From: Coriaria nepalensis
Taxonomy: Eukaryota > Streptophyta > Magnoliopsida > Cucurbitales > Coriariaceae
Reading direction: 5' to 3'
NCBI GenBank assembly: GCA_027186245.1
Contig: CP114483.1
Span: 16,574,220-16,638,219, forward strand
DNA length: 64,000 bases
Part shown: positions 39,313-51,384 of the stretch, piece by piece
Layout of the letters: each line of letters begins with the position of its first letter
How positions within the stretch are numbered: position 1 is the stretch's first letter
Position numbers and translations under genes: made by a program
Notes under the pieces: generated by a model
Databases searched by the model: none
What the model saw: the letters and a program-made list of their open reading frames with translations, nothing else
What the model was told of the DNA's origin: nothing

Positions 39313-41544
39313 TATGTTGCGTCTCGTTTAGTCATTAAATCTTTCTAAATCACTTCGAACGAAATTTGGCCTTTAAATATGACTTTCGTGCATAACTTGC
39401 AGTTGATCTATTGAAGGCAACAATGCATTTGTTTAGCCTTTAAGTCATGTAACTGAGTCTCTTCGAGTCATTAAATCATTCTAAATTAAGTCGAACGAAT
39501 TCTATTTGCGCCCTTCAAACATTATTTTCTTACATAACTTGCAGTTAATCTATTGAAGACAACAATGCATTATTTTACCATTAAAAAGCATGTCACTCAG
39601 TCTTTTCAGTCATTAAATTGTTTGAAGGCACTTCGGACCATATGTCTTTTTGCATTTAAAACGCGACTTTCATGCATAACTTGCAATTGATCTATTGAAG
39701 GCAACTATACTTTTTTTTAGCCTTAAAGTCATATTTTTGCGTCTCTTTTAGTCAGAAAATCATTCTAAATCACTTCGAACGAAATTCGGCATTTGAACAT
39801 GAGTTTCGTGCATAACTTGCAGTTGATCCATTCAAGTCAACAATGCATTTGTTTAGCCTTAAAGTCATGTCAATGAGTCTCTTCAAGTCGTTAAATCATT
39901 CTAAATTAACTCGAACGAATTCTATTTTTTCCCTTCAAACATGATTTTATTACATAACCTGCAATTAATCTATTGAAGACAACAATGCATTATTTTACCA
40001 TTAAAAAGCATGTCACTCAGTCTTTTCAATCATTAAATTGTTTGAAGGCAGTTCGAACCAATTCTCTTTTTGCATTTAAAACGCGACTTTCATGCATAAC
40101 TTGCAATTGATCTATTGAAGGCAACTATGCATTTTTTTAGCCTCAAAGTCATATATTGCGTCTCTTTTAGTCATTAAATCTTTCTAAATCACTTCGAACG
40201 AAATTCGGCCTTTAAATGTGACTTTCGTGCATAACTTGCAGTTGATCTATTGAAGGCAACAATGCATTTGTTTAGCCTTTAAGTCATGTAACTGACACAC
40301 TTCGAGTCATTAAATCATTCAAAATTAAGTCGAACGAATTCTATTTTTTCCCTTCAAACATGATTTTATTAAATAACTTGCAATTAATCTATTGAAGACA
40401 ACAATGCATTATTTTACCATTAAAAACCATATCACTCAGTCTTTTCAATCATTAAATTGTTTGAAGGCAGTTCGAACCAATTCTCTTTTTGCATTTAAAA
40501 CGCGACTTTCATGCATAACTTGCAATTGATCTATTGAAGGCAACTATACATTTTTTTAGCCTTAAAGTCATATTTTTGCTCTCTTTTAGTCAGAAAATCA
40601 TTCTAAATCACTTCGAACGAAATTCGGCATTTGAACATGACTTTCGTGCATAACTTGCAGTTGATCTATTCAAGTCAACAATGCAATTGTTTAGCCTTAA
40701 AGTCATGTCAATGAGTCTCTTCTAGTCGTTCAATCATTCTAAATTAAGTCGAACGAATTCTATTTTTTCCCTTCAAAGATGATTTTATTACATAACCTGC
40801 AATTAATCTATTGAAGACAACAATGCATTATTTTACCATTAAAAAGCATGTCACTCAGTCTTTTCAGTCATTAAATTGTTTGAAGGCACTTCGGACCATA
40901 TCTCTTTTTGCATTTAAAACGCGACTTTCATGCATAACTTGCAATTGATCTATTGAAGGCAACTATGCATTTTTTTAGCCTCAAAGTCATGTATTGCGTC
41001 TCTTTTAGTCATTAAATCTTTCTAAATCACTTCGAACGAAATTCGGCCTTTAAATGTGACTTTCGTGCATAACTTGCAGTTGATCTATTGAAGGCAACAA
41101 TGCATTTGTTTAGCCTTTAAGTCATGTAACTGACACACTTCGAGTCATTAAATCATTCTAAATTAAGTTGAACGAATTCTATTTTTTCCCTTCAAAGATT
41201 ATTTTCTTACATAACTTGCAATTAATCTATTGAAGACAACAATGCATTATTTTACCATTAAAAAGCATATCACTCAGTCTTTTCAATCATTAAATTGTTT
41301 GAAAGCAGTTCGAACCAATTCTCTTTTTGCATTTAAAACACGACTTTCATGCATAACTTGCAATTGATCTATTGAAGGCAACTATACATTTTTTTAGCCT
41401 TAAAGTCATATTTTTGCGTCTCTTTTAGTCAGAAAATCATTCTAAATCACTTCGAACGAAATTCGGCATTTGAGCATGACTCTCGTTCATAACTTGCAGT
41501 TGATCTATTCAAGCCAACAATGCATTTGTTTAGCCATAAAGTCA

Positions 41545-42823
41545 TGTCAATGAGTCTCTTCTAGTCGTTAAATGATTCTAAATTAAGTCGAACGAATTCT
41601 ATTTTTTCCCTTCAAACATGATTTTATTACATAACCTGCAATTAATCTATTGAAGACAACAATGCATTATTTTACCATTAAAAAGCATGTCACTCAGTCT
41701 TTTCAATCATTAAATTGTTTGAATGCACTTCGGACCATATCTCTTTTTGCATTTAAAACGCGACTTTCATGCATAACTTGCAATTGATCTATTGAAGGCA
41801 ACTATGCATTTTTTTAGCCTCAAAGTCATATATTGTGTCTCTTTTAGTCATTAAATCTTTCTAAATCACTTCGAACGAAATTCGGCCTTTAAATATGACT
41901 TTCGTGCATAACTTGCAGTTGATCTTTTGAAGGCAACAATGCATTTGTTTAGCCTTTAAGTCACGTAACTGAGTCTCTTCGAGTCATTAAATCATCCTAA
42001 ATTAAGTCGAACGAATTCTATTTGCGCCCTTCAAAGATTATTTTCTTACATAACTTGCAATTAATCTATTGAAGACAACAATGCATTATTTTACCATTAA
42101 AAAGCATGTCACTCAGTCTTTTCAATCATTAAATTGTTTGAATGCACTTCGGACCATATCTCTTTTTGCATTTAAAACGCGACTTTCATGCATAACTTGC
42201 AATTGATCTATTGAAGGCAACTATGCATTTTTTTAGCCTCAAAGTCATATATTGCGTCTCTTTTAGTCATTAAATCTTTCTAAATCACTTCGAACGAAAT
42301 TCGGCCTTTAAATATGACTTTCGTGCATAACTTACAGTTGATCTATTGAAGGCAACAATGCATTTGTTTAGCCTTTAAGTCATGTAACTGAGTCTCTTCG
42401 AGTCATTAAATCATTCTAAATTAAGTCGAACGAATTCTATTTGCGCCGTTCAAACATTATTTTCTTACATAACTTGCAGTTAATCTATTGAAGACAACAA
42501 TGCATTATTTTACCATTAAAAAGCATATCACTCAGTCTTTTCAATCATTAAATTGTTGGAAGGCAGTTCGAACCAATTCTCTTTTTGCATTTAAAACGCG
42601 ACTTTCATGCATAACTTGCAATTGATCTATTGAAGGCAACTATGCATTTTTTTAGCCTGAAAGTCATATTATTGCGTCTCTTTTAGTCATTAAATCTTTC
42701 TAAATCACTTCGAACGAAATTCGGCCTTTAAATATGACTTTCGTGCATAACTTGCAGTTGATCTATTGAAGGCAACAATGCATTTGTTTAGCCTTTAAGT
42801 CATGTAACTGAGTCTCTTCGAGT
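41545..42823 (+). repeat. Dispersed three-copy block, copy 3
   Basis: Matches copy 2 at an offset of 4,612 bp (eleven units), with the CGTTCATAAC mark at 41,484 against 36,872. It has a normal GGACCATATC where copies 1 and 2 have GGATCATATC, so that substitution was gained or lost after duplication. Confidence 0.7.
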
Positions 42824-43244
42824 CATTAAATCATTCTAAATTAAGTCGAACGAATTCTATTTGCGCCGTTCAAACATTATTTTCTTACATAACTTGCAGT
42901 TAATCTATTGAAGACAACAATGCATTATTTTACCATTAAAAAGCATATCACTCAGTCTTTTCAATCATTAAATTGTTTGAAGGCAGTTCGAACCAATTCT
43001 CTTTTTGCATTTAAAACGCGACTTTCATGCATAACTTGCAATTGATCTATTGAAGGCAACTATACATTTTTTTAGCCTTAAAGTCATATTTTTGCGTCTC
43101 TTTTAGTCAGAAAATCATTCTAAATCACTTCGAACGAAATTCGGCATTTGAACATGACTTTCGTGCATAACTTGCAGTTGATCCATTCAAGTCAACAATG
43201 CATTTGTTTAGCCTTAAAGTCATGTCAATGAGTCTCTTCAAGTC

Positions 43245-44344
43245 GTTAAATCATTCTAAATTAACTCGAACGAATTCTATTTTTTCCCTTCAAACATGAT
43301 TTCATTACATAAACTGCAATTAATCTATTGAAGACAACAATGCATTATTTTACCATTAAAAAGCATGTCACTCAGTCTTTTCAATCATTAAATTGTTTGA
43401 AGGCAGTTCGAACCAATTCTCTTTTTGCATTTAAAACGCAACTTTCATGCATAACTTGCAATTGATCTATTGAAGGCAACTATACATTTTTTTAGCCTTA
43501 AAGTCATATTTTTGCTCTCTTTTAGTCAGAAAATCATTCTATATCACTTCGAACGAAATTCGGCATTTGAACATGACTTTCGTGCATAACTTGCAGTTGA
43601 TCTATTCAAGTCAACAATGCATTTGTTTAGCCTTTAAGTCATGTAACTGAGTCTCTTCGAGTCATTAAATCATTCAAAATTAAGTCGAACGAATTCTATT
43701 TTTTCCCTTCAAACATGATTTTATTAAATAACGTGCAATTAATCTATTGAAGACAACAATGCATTATTTTACCATTAAAAAGCATATCACTCAGTCTTTT
43801 CAATCATTAAATTGTTTGAAGGCAGTTCGAACCAATTCTCTTTTTGCATTTAAAATGCGAATTTCATGCATAACTTGCAATTGATCTATTGAAGGCAACT
43901 ATGCATTTTTTTAGCCTCAAAGTCATATATTGCGTCTCTTTTAGTCATTAAATCTTTTTAAATCATTTCGAACGAAATTCGGCCTTTAAATATGACTTTC
44001 GTGCATAACTTCCAGTTGATCTATTGAAGGCAACAATGCATTTGTTTAGCCTTTAAGTCATGTAACTGAGTCTTTTCGAGTCATTAAATCATTCTACATT
44101 AAGTCGAACGAATTCTATTTGCGCCCTTCAAACATTATTTTCTTACATAACTTGCAGTTAATCTATTGAAGACAACAATGCATTATTTTACCATTAAAAA
44201 GCATATCACTCAGTCTTTTCAATCATTAAATTGTTTGAAGGCACTTCAGACCATATGTCTTTTTGCATTTAAAACGCCACTTTCATGCATAACTTGCAAT
44301 TGATCTATTGAAGGCAACTATGCATTTTTTTAGCCTCAAAGTCA
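43245..44344 (+). repeat. Block shared at offset 5,032 bp, copy 2
   Basis: Partner of 38,213-39,312. It differs by GCGAATTTCATGC where copy 1 has GCGAATTTCAAGC, and by CTACATTAAG near 44,095. Confidence 0.74.
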
Positions 44345-47184
44345 TATATTGCGTCTCTTTTAGTCATTAAATCTTTCTAAATCACTTCGAACGAAATTCG
44401 GCCATTAAATGTGACTTTCGTGCATAACTTGCAGTTGATCTATTGAAGGCAACAATGCATTTGTTTAGCCTTTAAGTCATGTAACTGAGTCTCTTCGAGT
44501 CATTAAATCATTCTAAATTAAGTCGAACGAATTCTATTTTTTCCCTTCAAACATGATTTTATTAAATAACTTGCAGTTAATCTATTGAAGACAACAATGC
44601 ATTATTTTACCATTAAAAAGCATATCACTCAGTCTTTTCAATCATTAAATTGTTTGAAGGCAGTTCGAACCAATTCTCTTTTTGCATTTAAAACGCGACT
44701 TTCATGCATAACTTGCAATTGATCTATTGAAGGCAACTATACATTTTTTTAGCCTCAAAGTCATATTATTGCGTCTCTTTTAGTCATTAAATCTTTCTAA
44801 ATCACTTCGAACGAAATTCGGCCTTCAAATATGACATTCGTGCATAACTTGTAGTTGATCTATTGAAGGCAACAATGCATTTGTTTAGCCTTTAAGTCAT
44901 GTAACTGAGTCTCTTCGAGTCATTAAATCATTCTAAATTAAGTCGAACGAATTCTATTTGCGCCCTTCAAACATTATTTTCTTACATAACTTGCAGTTAA
45001 TCTATTGAAGACAACAATGCATTATTTTACCATTAAAAAGCATATCACTCAGTCTTTTCAATCATTAAATTGTTTGAAGGCAGTTCGAACCAATTCTCTT
45101 TTTGCATTTAAAATGCCACTTTCATGCATAACTTGCAATTGATCTATTGAAGGCAACTATGCATTTTTTTAGCCTCAAAGTCAGATTATTGCGTCTCTTT
45201 TAGTCATTAAATCTTTCTAAATCACTTGGAACGAAATTCGGCTTTTAAATATGACTTTCGTGCATAACTTGCAGTTGATCTATTGAAGGCAACAATGCAT
45301 TTGTTTAGCCTTTAAGTCATGTAACTGAGTCTCTTCGAGTATTAAATCATTCAAAATTAAGTCGAACGAATTCTATTTTTTCCCTTCAAACATGATTTTA
45401 TTACATAACCTGCAATTAATCTATTGAAGACAACAATGCATTATTTTACAATTAAAAAGCATGTCACTCAGTCTTTTCAATCATTAAATTGTTTGAATGC
45501 ACTTCGGACCATATCTCTTTTTGCATTTAAAATGCGACTTTCATGCATAACTTGCAATTGATCTATTGAAGGCAACTATACATTTTTTTAGCCTCAAAGT
45601 CATATTATTGCGTCTCTTTTAGTCATTAAATCTTTCTAAATCACTTCGAACGAAATTCGGCCTTCAAATATGACATTCGTGCATAACTTGTAGTTGATCT
45701 ATTGAAGGCAACAATGCATTTGTTTAGCCTTTAAGTCATGTAACTGAGTCTCTTCGAGTCATTAAATCATTCTAAATTAAGTCGAACGAATTCTATTTGC
45801 GCCCTTCAAACATTATTTTCTTACATAACTTGCAGTTAATCTATTGAAGACAACAATGCATTATTTTACCATTAAAAAGCATGTCACTTAGTCTTTTCAG
45901 TCATTAAATTGTTTGAAGGCACTTCGGACCATATCTCTTTTTGCATTTAAAACGCGACTTTCATGCATAACTTGCAATTGATCTATTGAAGGCAACTATG
46001 CATTTTTTTAGCCTCAAAGTCATATTATTGCGTCTCTTTTAGTCATTAAATCTTTCTAAATCACTTCGAACGAAATTCAGCCTTTAAATATGACTTTCGT
46101 GCATAACTTGCAGTTGATCTATTGAAGGCAACAATGCATTTGTTTAGCCTTAAAGTCATGTCAATGAATCTCTTCTAGTCGTTAAATGATTCTAAATTAA
46201 GTCGAACGAATTCTATTTTTTCCCTTCAAACATGATTTTATTACATAACCTGCAATTAATCTATTGAAGACAACAATGCATTATTTTACCATTAAAAAGC
46301 ATGTCACTCAGTCTTTTCAATCATTAAATTGTTTGAATGCACTTCGGACCATATCTCTTTTTGCATTTAAAACGCGACTTTCATGCATAACTTGCAATTG
46401 ATCTATTGAAGGCAACTATGCATTTTTTTAGCCTTAAAGTCATATTTTTGCTCTGTTTTAGTCAGAAAATCATTCTAAATCACTTCGAACGAAATTCGGG
46501 ATTTGAACATGACTTTCGTGCATAACTTGCAGTTGATCTATTCAAGTCAACAATGCAATTGTTTAGCCTTAAAGTCATGTCAATGAGTCTCTTCTAGTCA
46601 TTCAATCATTCTAAATTAAGTCGAACGAATTCTATTTTTTCCCTTCAAACATGATTTTATTACATAACCTGCAATTAATCTATTGAAGACAACAATGCAT
46701 TATTTTACCATTAAAAACCATGTCAGTCAGTCTTTTCAATCATTAAATTGTTTGAAGGCACTTCGGACCATATCTCTTTTTGCATTTAAAACGCGACTTT
46801 CATGCATAACTTGCAATTGATCTACTGAAGGCAACTATGCATTTTTTTAGCCTCAAAGTCATATATTGCGTCTCTTTTAGTCATTAAATCTTTCTAAATC
46901 ATTTCGAACGAAATTCGGCCTTTAAATATGACTTTCGTGCATAAATTCCAGTTGATCTATTGAAGGCAACAATGTATTTGTTTAGCCTTTAAGTCATGTA
47001 ACTGAGTCTCTTCGACTCATTAAATCATTCAAAATTAAGTCGAACGAATTCTATTTTTTCCCTTCAAACATGATTTTATTAAATAACTTGCAATTAATCT
47101 ATTGAAGACAACAATGCATTATTTTACTATTAAAAAGGATGTCACTTAGTCTTTTCAATCATTAAATTGTTTGAAGGCACTTCG

Positions 47185-48617
47185 GACCATATGTCTTTTT
47201 GCATTTAAAACGCGACTTTCATGCATAACTTGCAATTGATCTATTGAAGGCAACTATGCATTTTTTTAGCCTGAAAGACATATTATTGCATCTCTTTTAG
47301 TCATTAAATCTTTCTAAATCACTTCGAACGAAATTCGGCCTTTAAGTATGACTTTCGTGCATAACTTGCAGTTGATCTATTGAAGGCAACAATGCATTTG
47401 TTTAGCCTTTAAGTCATGTAACTGAGTCTCTTCGAGTCATTAAATCATTCTAAATTAAGTCGAACGAATTCTATTTGCGCCCTTCAAAGATTATTTTCTT
47501 ACATAACTTGCAATTAATCTATTGAAGACGACAATGCATTATTTTACCATTAAAAAGCATATCACTTAGTCTTTTCAATCATTAAATTGTTTGAAAGCAG
47601 TTCGAACCAATTCTCTTTTTGCATTTAAAACGCGACTTTCATGCATAACTTGCAATTGATCTATTGAAGGCAACTATACATTTTTTTAGCCTTAAAGTCA
47701 TATTTTTGCGTCTCTTTTAGTCAGAAAATCATTCTAAATCACTTCGAACGAAATTCGGCATTTGAACATGACTTTCGTGCATAACTTGCAGTTGATCTAT
47801 TCAAGTCAACAATGCATTTGTTTAGCCTTAAAGTCATGTCAATGAATCTCTTCAAGTCGTTAAATCATTCTAAATTAACTCGAACGAATTCTATTTTTTC
47901 CCTTCAAACATGATTTTATTACATAACCTGCAATTAATCTATTGAAGACAACAATGCATTATTTTACAATTAAAAAGCATGTCACTCAGTCTTTTCAATC
48001 ATTAAATTGTTTGAATGCACTTCGGACCATATCTCTTTTTGCATTTAAAATGCGACTCTCATGCATAACTTGCAATTGATCTATTGAAGGCAACTATGCA
48101 TTTTTTTAGCCTCAAAGTCATATTATTGCGTCTCTTTTAGTCATTAAATCTTTCTAAATCACTTCGAATGAAATTCGGCCTTTAAATATGACTTTCGTGC
48201 ATAACTTGCAGTTGATCTATTGAAGGCAACAATGCATTTGTTTAGCCTTTAAGTCATGTAACTGAGTCTCTTCGAGTCATTAAATCATTCTAAATTAAGT
48301 CGAACGAATTCTATTTGCGCCCTTCAAACATTATTTTCTCACATAACTTGCAATTAATCTATTGAAGACAACAATGCATTATTTTACCATTAAAAAGCAT
48401 ATCACTCAGTCTTTTCAATCATTAAATTGTTTGAAAGCAGTTCGAACCAATTCTCTTTTTGCATTTAAAACGCGACTTTCATGCATAACTTGCAATCGAT
48501 CTATTGAAGGCAACTATACATTTTTTTAGCCTTAAAGTCATATTTTTGCGTCTCTTTTAGTCAGAAAATCATTCTAAATCACTTCGAACGAAATTCGGCA
48601 TTTGAACATGACTTTCG
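47185..48617 (+). repeat. Block shared at offset 4,200 bp, copy 1
   Basis: Shares with 51,385-52,817, at exactly 4,200 bp (ten units of 420), the marks CTGAAAGACATATT (47,271), TTTAAGTATGAC (47,342), GAAGACGACAATG (47,524), TTTTCTCACATAAC (48,335) and GCAATCGATC (48,492). Copies differ by occasional substitutions, such as CTTCGGACC against CTTCGCACC near 48,025. Confidence 0.82.
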
Positions 48618-49213
48618 TGCATAACTTGCAGTTGATCTATTCAAGTCAACAATGCATTTGTTTAGCCTTAAAGTCATGTCAATGAATCTCTTCAAGTCGT
48701 TAAATCATTCTAAATTAACTCGAACGAATTCTATTTTTTCCCTTCAAACATGATTTTATTACATAACCTGCAATTAATCTATTGACGACAACAATGCATT
48801 ATTTTACCATTAAAAAGCATGTCACTCAGTCTTTTCAATCATTAAATTGTTTGAATGCACTTCGGACCATATCTCTTTTTGCATTTAAAACGCGACTTTC
48901 ATGCATAACTTGCAATTGATCTATTGAAGGCAACTATGCATTTTTTTAGCCTCAAAGTCATATTATTGCGTCTCTTTTAGTCATTAAATCTTTCTAAATC
49001 ACTTCGAACGAAATTTGGCCTTTAAATATGACATTTGTGCATAACTTGCAGTTGATCTATTGAAGGCAACAATGCATTTGTTTAGCCTTTAAGTCATGTA
49101 ACTGAGTCTCTTCGAGTCATTAAATCATTCTAAATTAAGTCGAACGAATTCTATTTGCGCCCTTCAAACATTATTTTCTTACATAACTTGCAGTTAATCT
49201 ATTGAAGACAACA

Positions 49214-49355
49214 ATGCATTATTTTACCATTAAAAAGCATATCACTCAGTCTTTTCAATCATTAAATTGTTTGAAGGCAGTTCGAACCAATTCTCTTTTT
49301 GCATTTAAAACGCGACTTTCATGCATAACTTGCAATTGATCTATTGAAGGCAACT
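49214..49355 (+). repeat. Representative satellite monomer A (142 bp)
   Basis: First monomer of a typical unit. It opens with ATGCATTATTTTACC, then has a CACTCAGTC segment, an AATCATTAAATTG segment, a variable centre and the CATAACTTGCA / TCTATTGAAG end. The centre exists in two main allelic forms across the window: GGCACTTCGGACCATATC, and GGCAGTTCGAACCAATTC as here. A third form, GGCAGTCCGGA(C/G)C, marks one block type (8,326, 11,261, 13,350, 15,450). A further ATGCAT lies inside most A monomers just before the conserved end (TTTCATGCATAAC). The strand is given only as the orientation of reading, as no transcript is implied. Confidence 0.93.
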
Positions 49356-49491
49356 ATGCATTTTTTTAGCCTCAAAGTCATATTATTGCGTCTCTTTTAG
49401 TCATTAAATCTTTCTAAATCACTTCGAACGAAATTCGGCCTTTAAATATGACATTTGTGCATAACTTGCAGTTGATCTATTGAAGGCAACA
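49356..49491 (+). repeat. Representative satellite monomer B (136 bp)
   Basis: Second monomer of the unit, six bases shorter than A and C. It opens with ATGCATTTTTTTAGCC and has the core CACTTCGAACGAAATTCGG. B carries the clearest haplotype split in the array. Type B1 reads GTCATTAAATC followed by GGCCTTTAAATATG, as here. Type B2 reads GTCAGAAAATC followed by GGCATTTGAACATG. A third type with AGGCATTTGAAC dominates from about 53,000 onward. One-base losses (CATATATTGCG for CATATTATTGCG, or TTTGCTCTC for TTTGCGTCTC) account for most 419-bp units. B is also the monomer removed in the two dimeric units. Confidence 0.93.
49417..49433 (-). other. Weak CENP-B-box-like 17-mer in monomer B (representative)
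   Basis: On the minus strand, B bases 62-78 read TTTCGTTCGAAGTGATT. Against the mammalian CENP-B box consensus YTTCGTTGGAARCGGGA this matches 12 of 17 positions. It has the TTCG half and the central A, but only one of the four CGGG positions, so six of the nine bases usually regarded as essential. The 5' half match (11 of the first 12) is striking. The 3' half is absent, and related monomers A and C show no better match. I do not claim protein binding. Confidence 0.2.
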
Positions 49492-49633
49492 ATGCATTTG
49501 TTTAGCCTTTAAGTCATGTAACTGAGTGTCTTCGAGTCATTAAATCATTCTAAATTAAGTCGAACGAATTCTATTTGCGCCCTTCAAACATTATTTTCTT
49601 ACATAACTTGCAGTTAATCTATTGAAGACAACA
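49492..49633 (+). repeat. Representative satellite monomer C (142 bp)
   Basis: Third monomer of the unit. It opens with ATGCATTTGTTTAGCC, carries AATTAAGTCGAACGAATTC in its centre and ends CATAACTTGCA(A/G)TTAATC then TCTATTGAAGACAACA. There are two main forms. C1 has TAACTGAGTCTCTTCGAGTC and often continues with TTTGCGCCCTTCAAACATT, as here. C2 has TCAATGAGTCTCTTC(A/T)AGTCG and continues with TTTTTTCCCTTCAAACATG. A third form (TCACTGAGCCTCTTCGACTC) clusters between about 19,880 and 28,710. C1 tends to follow B1 and C2 tends to follow B2, though recombinants occur. Confidence 0.93.
49566..49571. other. Recurring EcoRI site in monomer C (representative)
   Basis: GAATTC occurs at bases 75-80 of monomer C and recurs once per approximately 420 bp through nearly the whole array. 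A few units have lost it (for example the GACTTC variant near 1,194, 2,453 and 5,673). Other palindromes recur in phase: ATGCAT at each monomer start, and TTCGAA in A and B. EcoRI digestion would therefore be expected to give a 420-bp ladder with minor 284-bp, 353-bp and 278-bp bands. Confidence 0.9.
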
Positions 49634-51384
49634 ATGCATTATTTTACCATTAAAAAGCATATCACTCAGTCTTTTCCATCATTAAATTGTTTGAAGGCAG
49701 TTCGAACCAATTCTCTTTTTGCATTTAAAACGCGACTTTCATGCATAACTTGCAATTGATCTATTGAAGACAACTATGCATTTTTTTAGCCTCAAAGTCA
49801 TATTATTGCGTCTCTTTTAGTCATTAAATCTTTCTAAATCACTTCGAACGAAATTCGGCCTTTAAATATGACTTTCGTGCATAACTTGCAGTTGATCTAT
49901 TGAAGGCAACAACGCATTTGTTTAGCCTTTAAGTCATGTAACTGAGTCTCTTCGAGTCTTTAAATCATTCTAAATTAAGTCGAACGAATTCTATTTGCGC
50001 CCTTCAAAGATTATTTTCTTACATAACTTGCAATTAATCTATTGAAGACAACAATGCATTATTTTACCATTAAAAAGCATGTCACTCAGTCTTTTCAATC
50101 ATTAAATTGTTTGAATGCACTTCGGACCATATCTCTTTTTGCATTTAAAACGCGACTTTCATGCATAACTTGCAATTGATCTATTGAAGGCAACTATGCA
50201 TTTTTTTAGCCTCAAAGTCATATTATTGCGTCTCTTTTAGTCATTAAATCTTTCTAAATCACTTCGAACGAAATTCGGCTTTTAAATATGACTTTCGTGC
50301 ATAACTTGCAGTTGATCTATTGAGGTCAACAATGCATTTGTTTAGCCTTTAAGTCATGTAACTGAGTCTCTTCGAGTCATTAAATCATTCAAAATTAAGT
50401 CGAACGAATTCTATTTTTTCCCTTCAAACATGATTTTATTACATAACTTGCAATTAATCTATTGAAGACAACAATGCATTATTTTACCATTAAATAGCAT
50501 GTCACTTAGTCTTTTCAGTCATTAAATTGTTTGAATGCACTTCGGACCATATCTCTTTTTGCATTTAAAACGTGACTTTCATGCATAACTTGCAATTGAT
50601 CTATTGAAGGCAACTATACATTTTTTTAGCCTTAAAGTCATATTTTTGCGTCTCTTTTAGTCAGAAAATCATTCTAAATCACTTCGAACGAAATTCGGCA
50701 TTTGAACATGACTTTCGTTCATAACTTGCAGTTGATCTATTCAAGTCAACAATGCATTTGTTTAGCCTTAAAGTCATGTCAATGAGTCTCTTCTAGTCGT
50801 TAAATGATTCTAAATTAAGTCGAACGAATTCTATTTTTTCCCTTCAAACATGATTTTATTACATAACCTGCAATTAATCTATTGAAGACAACAATGCATT
50901 ATTTTACCATTAAGAAGCATGTCACTCAGTCTTTTCAATCATTAAATTGTTTGAAAGCAGTTCGAACCAATTCTCTTTTTGCATTTAAAACGCGACTTTC
51001 ATGCATAACTTGCAATTGATCTATTGAAGGCAAGTATACATTTTTTTAGCCTTAAAGTCATATTTTTGCGTCTCTTTTAGTTAGAAAATCATTCTAAATC
51101 ACTTCGAACGAAATTCGGCATTTGAACATGACTTTCGTGCATAACTTGCAGTTGATCCATTCAAGTAAACAATGCCTTTGTTTAGCCTTAAAGTCATGTC
51201 AATGAGTCTCTTCAAGTCGTTAAATCATTCTAAATTAACTCGAACGAATTCTATTTTTTCCCTTCAAACATGATTTTATTACATAAACTGCAATTAATCT
51301 ATTGACGACAACAATGCATTATTTTACCATTAAAAAGCATGTCACTCAGTCTTTTCAATCATTAAATTGTTTGAATGCACTTCG

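Larger units (their letters stand above)
25612..47000 (+). repeat. Array domain 4: mosaic of unit types
   Basis: Units here remain 419-420 bp but unit types change often. Markers include TTTAAATGTGACTTTCG in B (26,516, 26,934, 27,773, 29,450, 31,965, 33,223, 36,441, 40,214, 41,053), GAAAGCAGTTCG with AAAACACGAC in A (27,183, 36,691, 41,303), CGTTCATAAC with AGCCAACAATG (27,366, 36,872, 41,484), and GCGCCGTTCAAAC in C (30,421, 33,641, 37,415, 37,832, 42,446). No short super-period governs the whole domain, and sharing is by dispersed blocks listed separately. Confidence 0.8.

Noticed and set aside
49417..49433. A genuine CENP-B box
   Set aside because: Only six of the nine essential positions match and the CGGG half is missing, so it is listed only as a weak resemblance.
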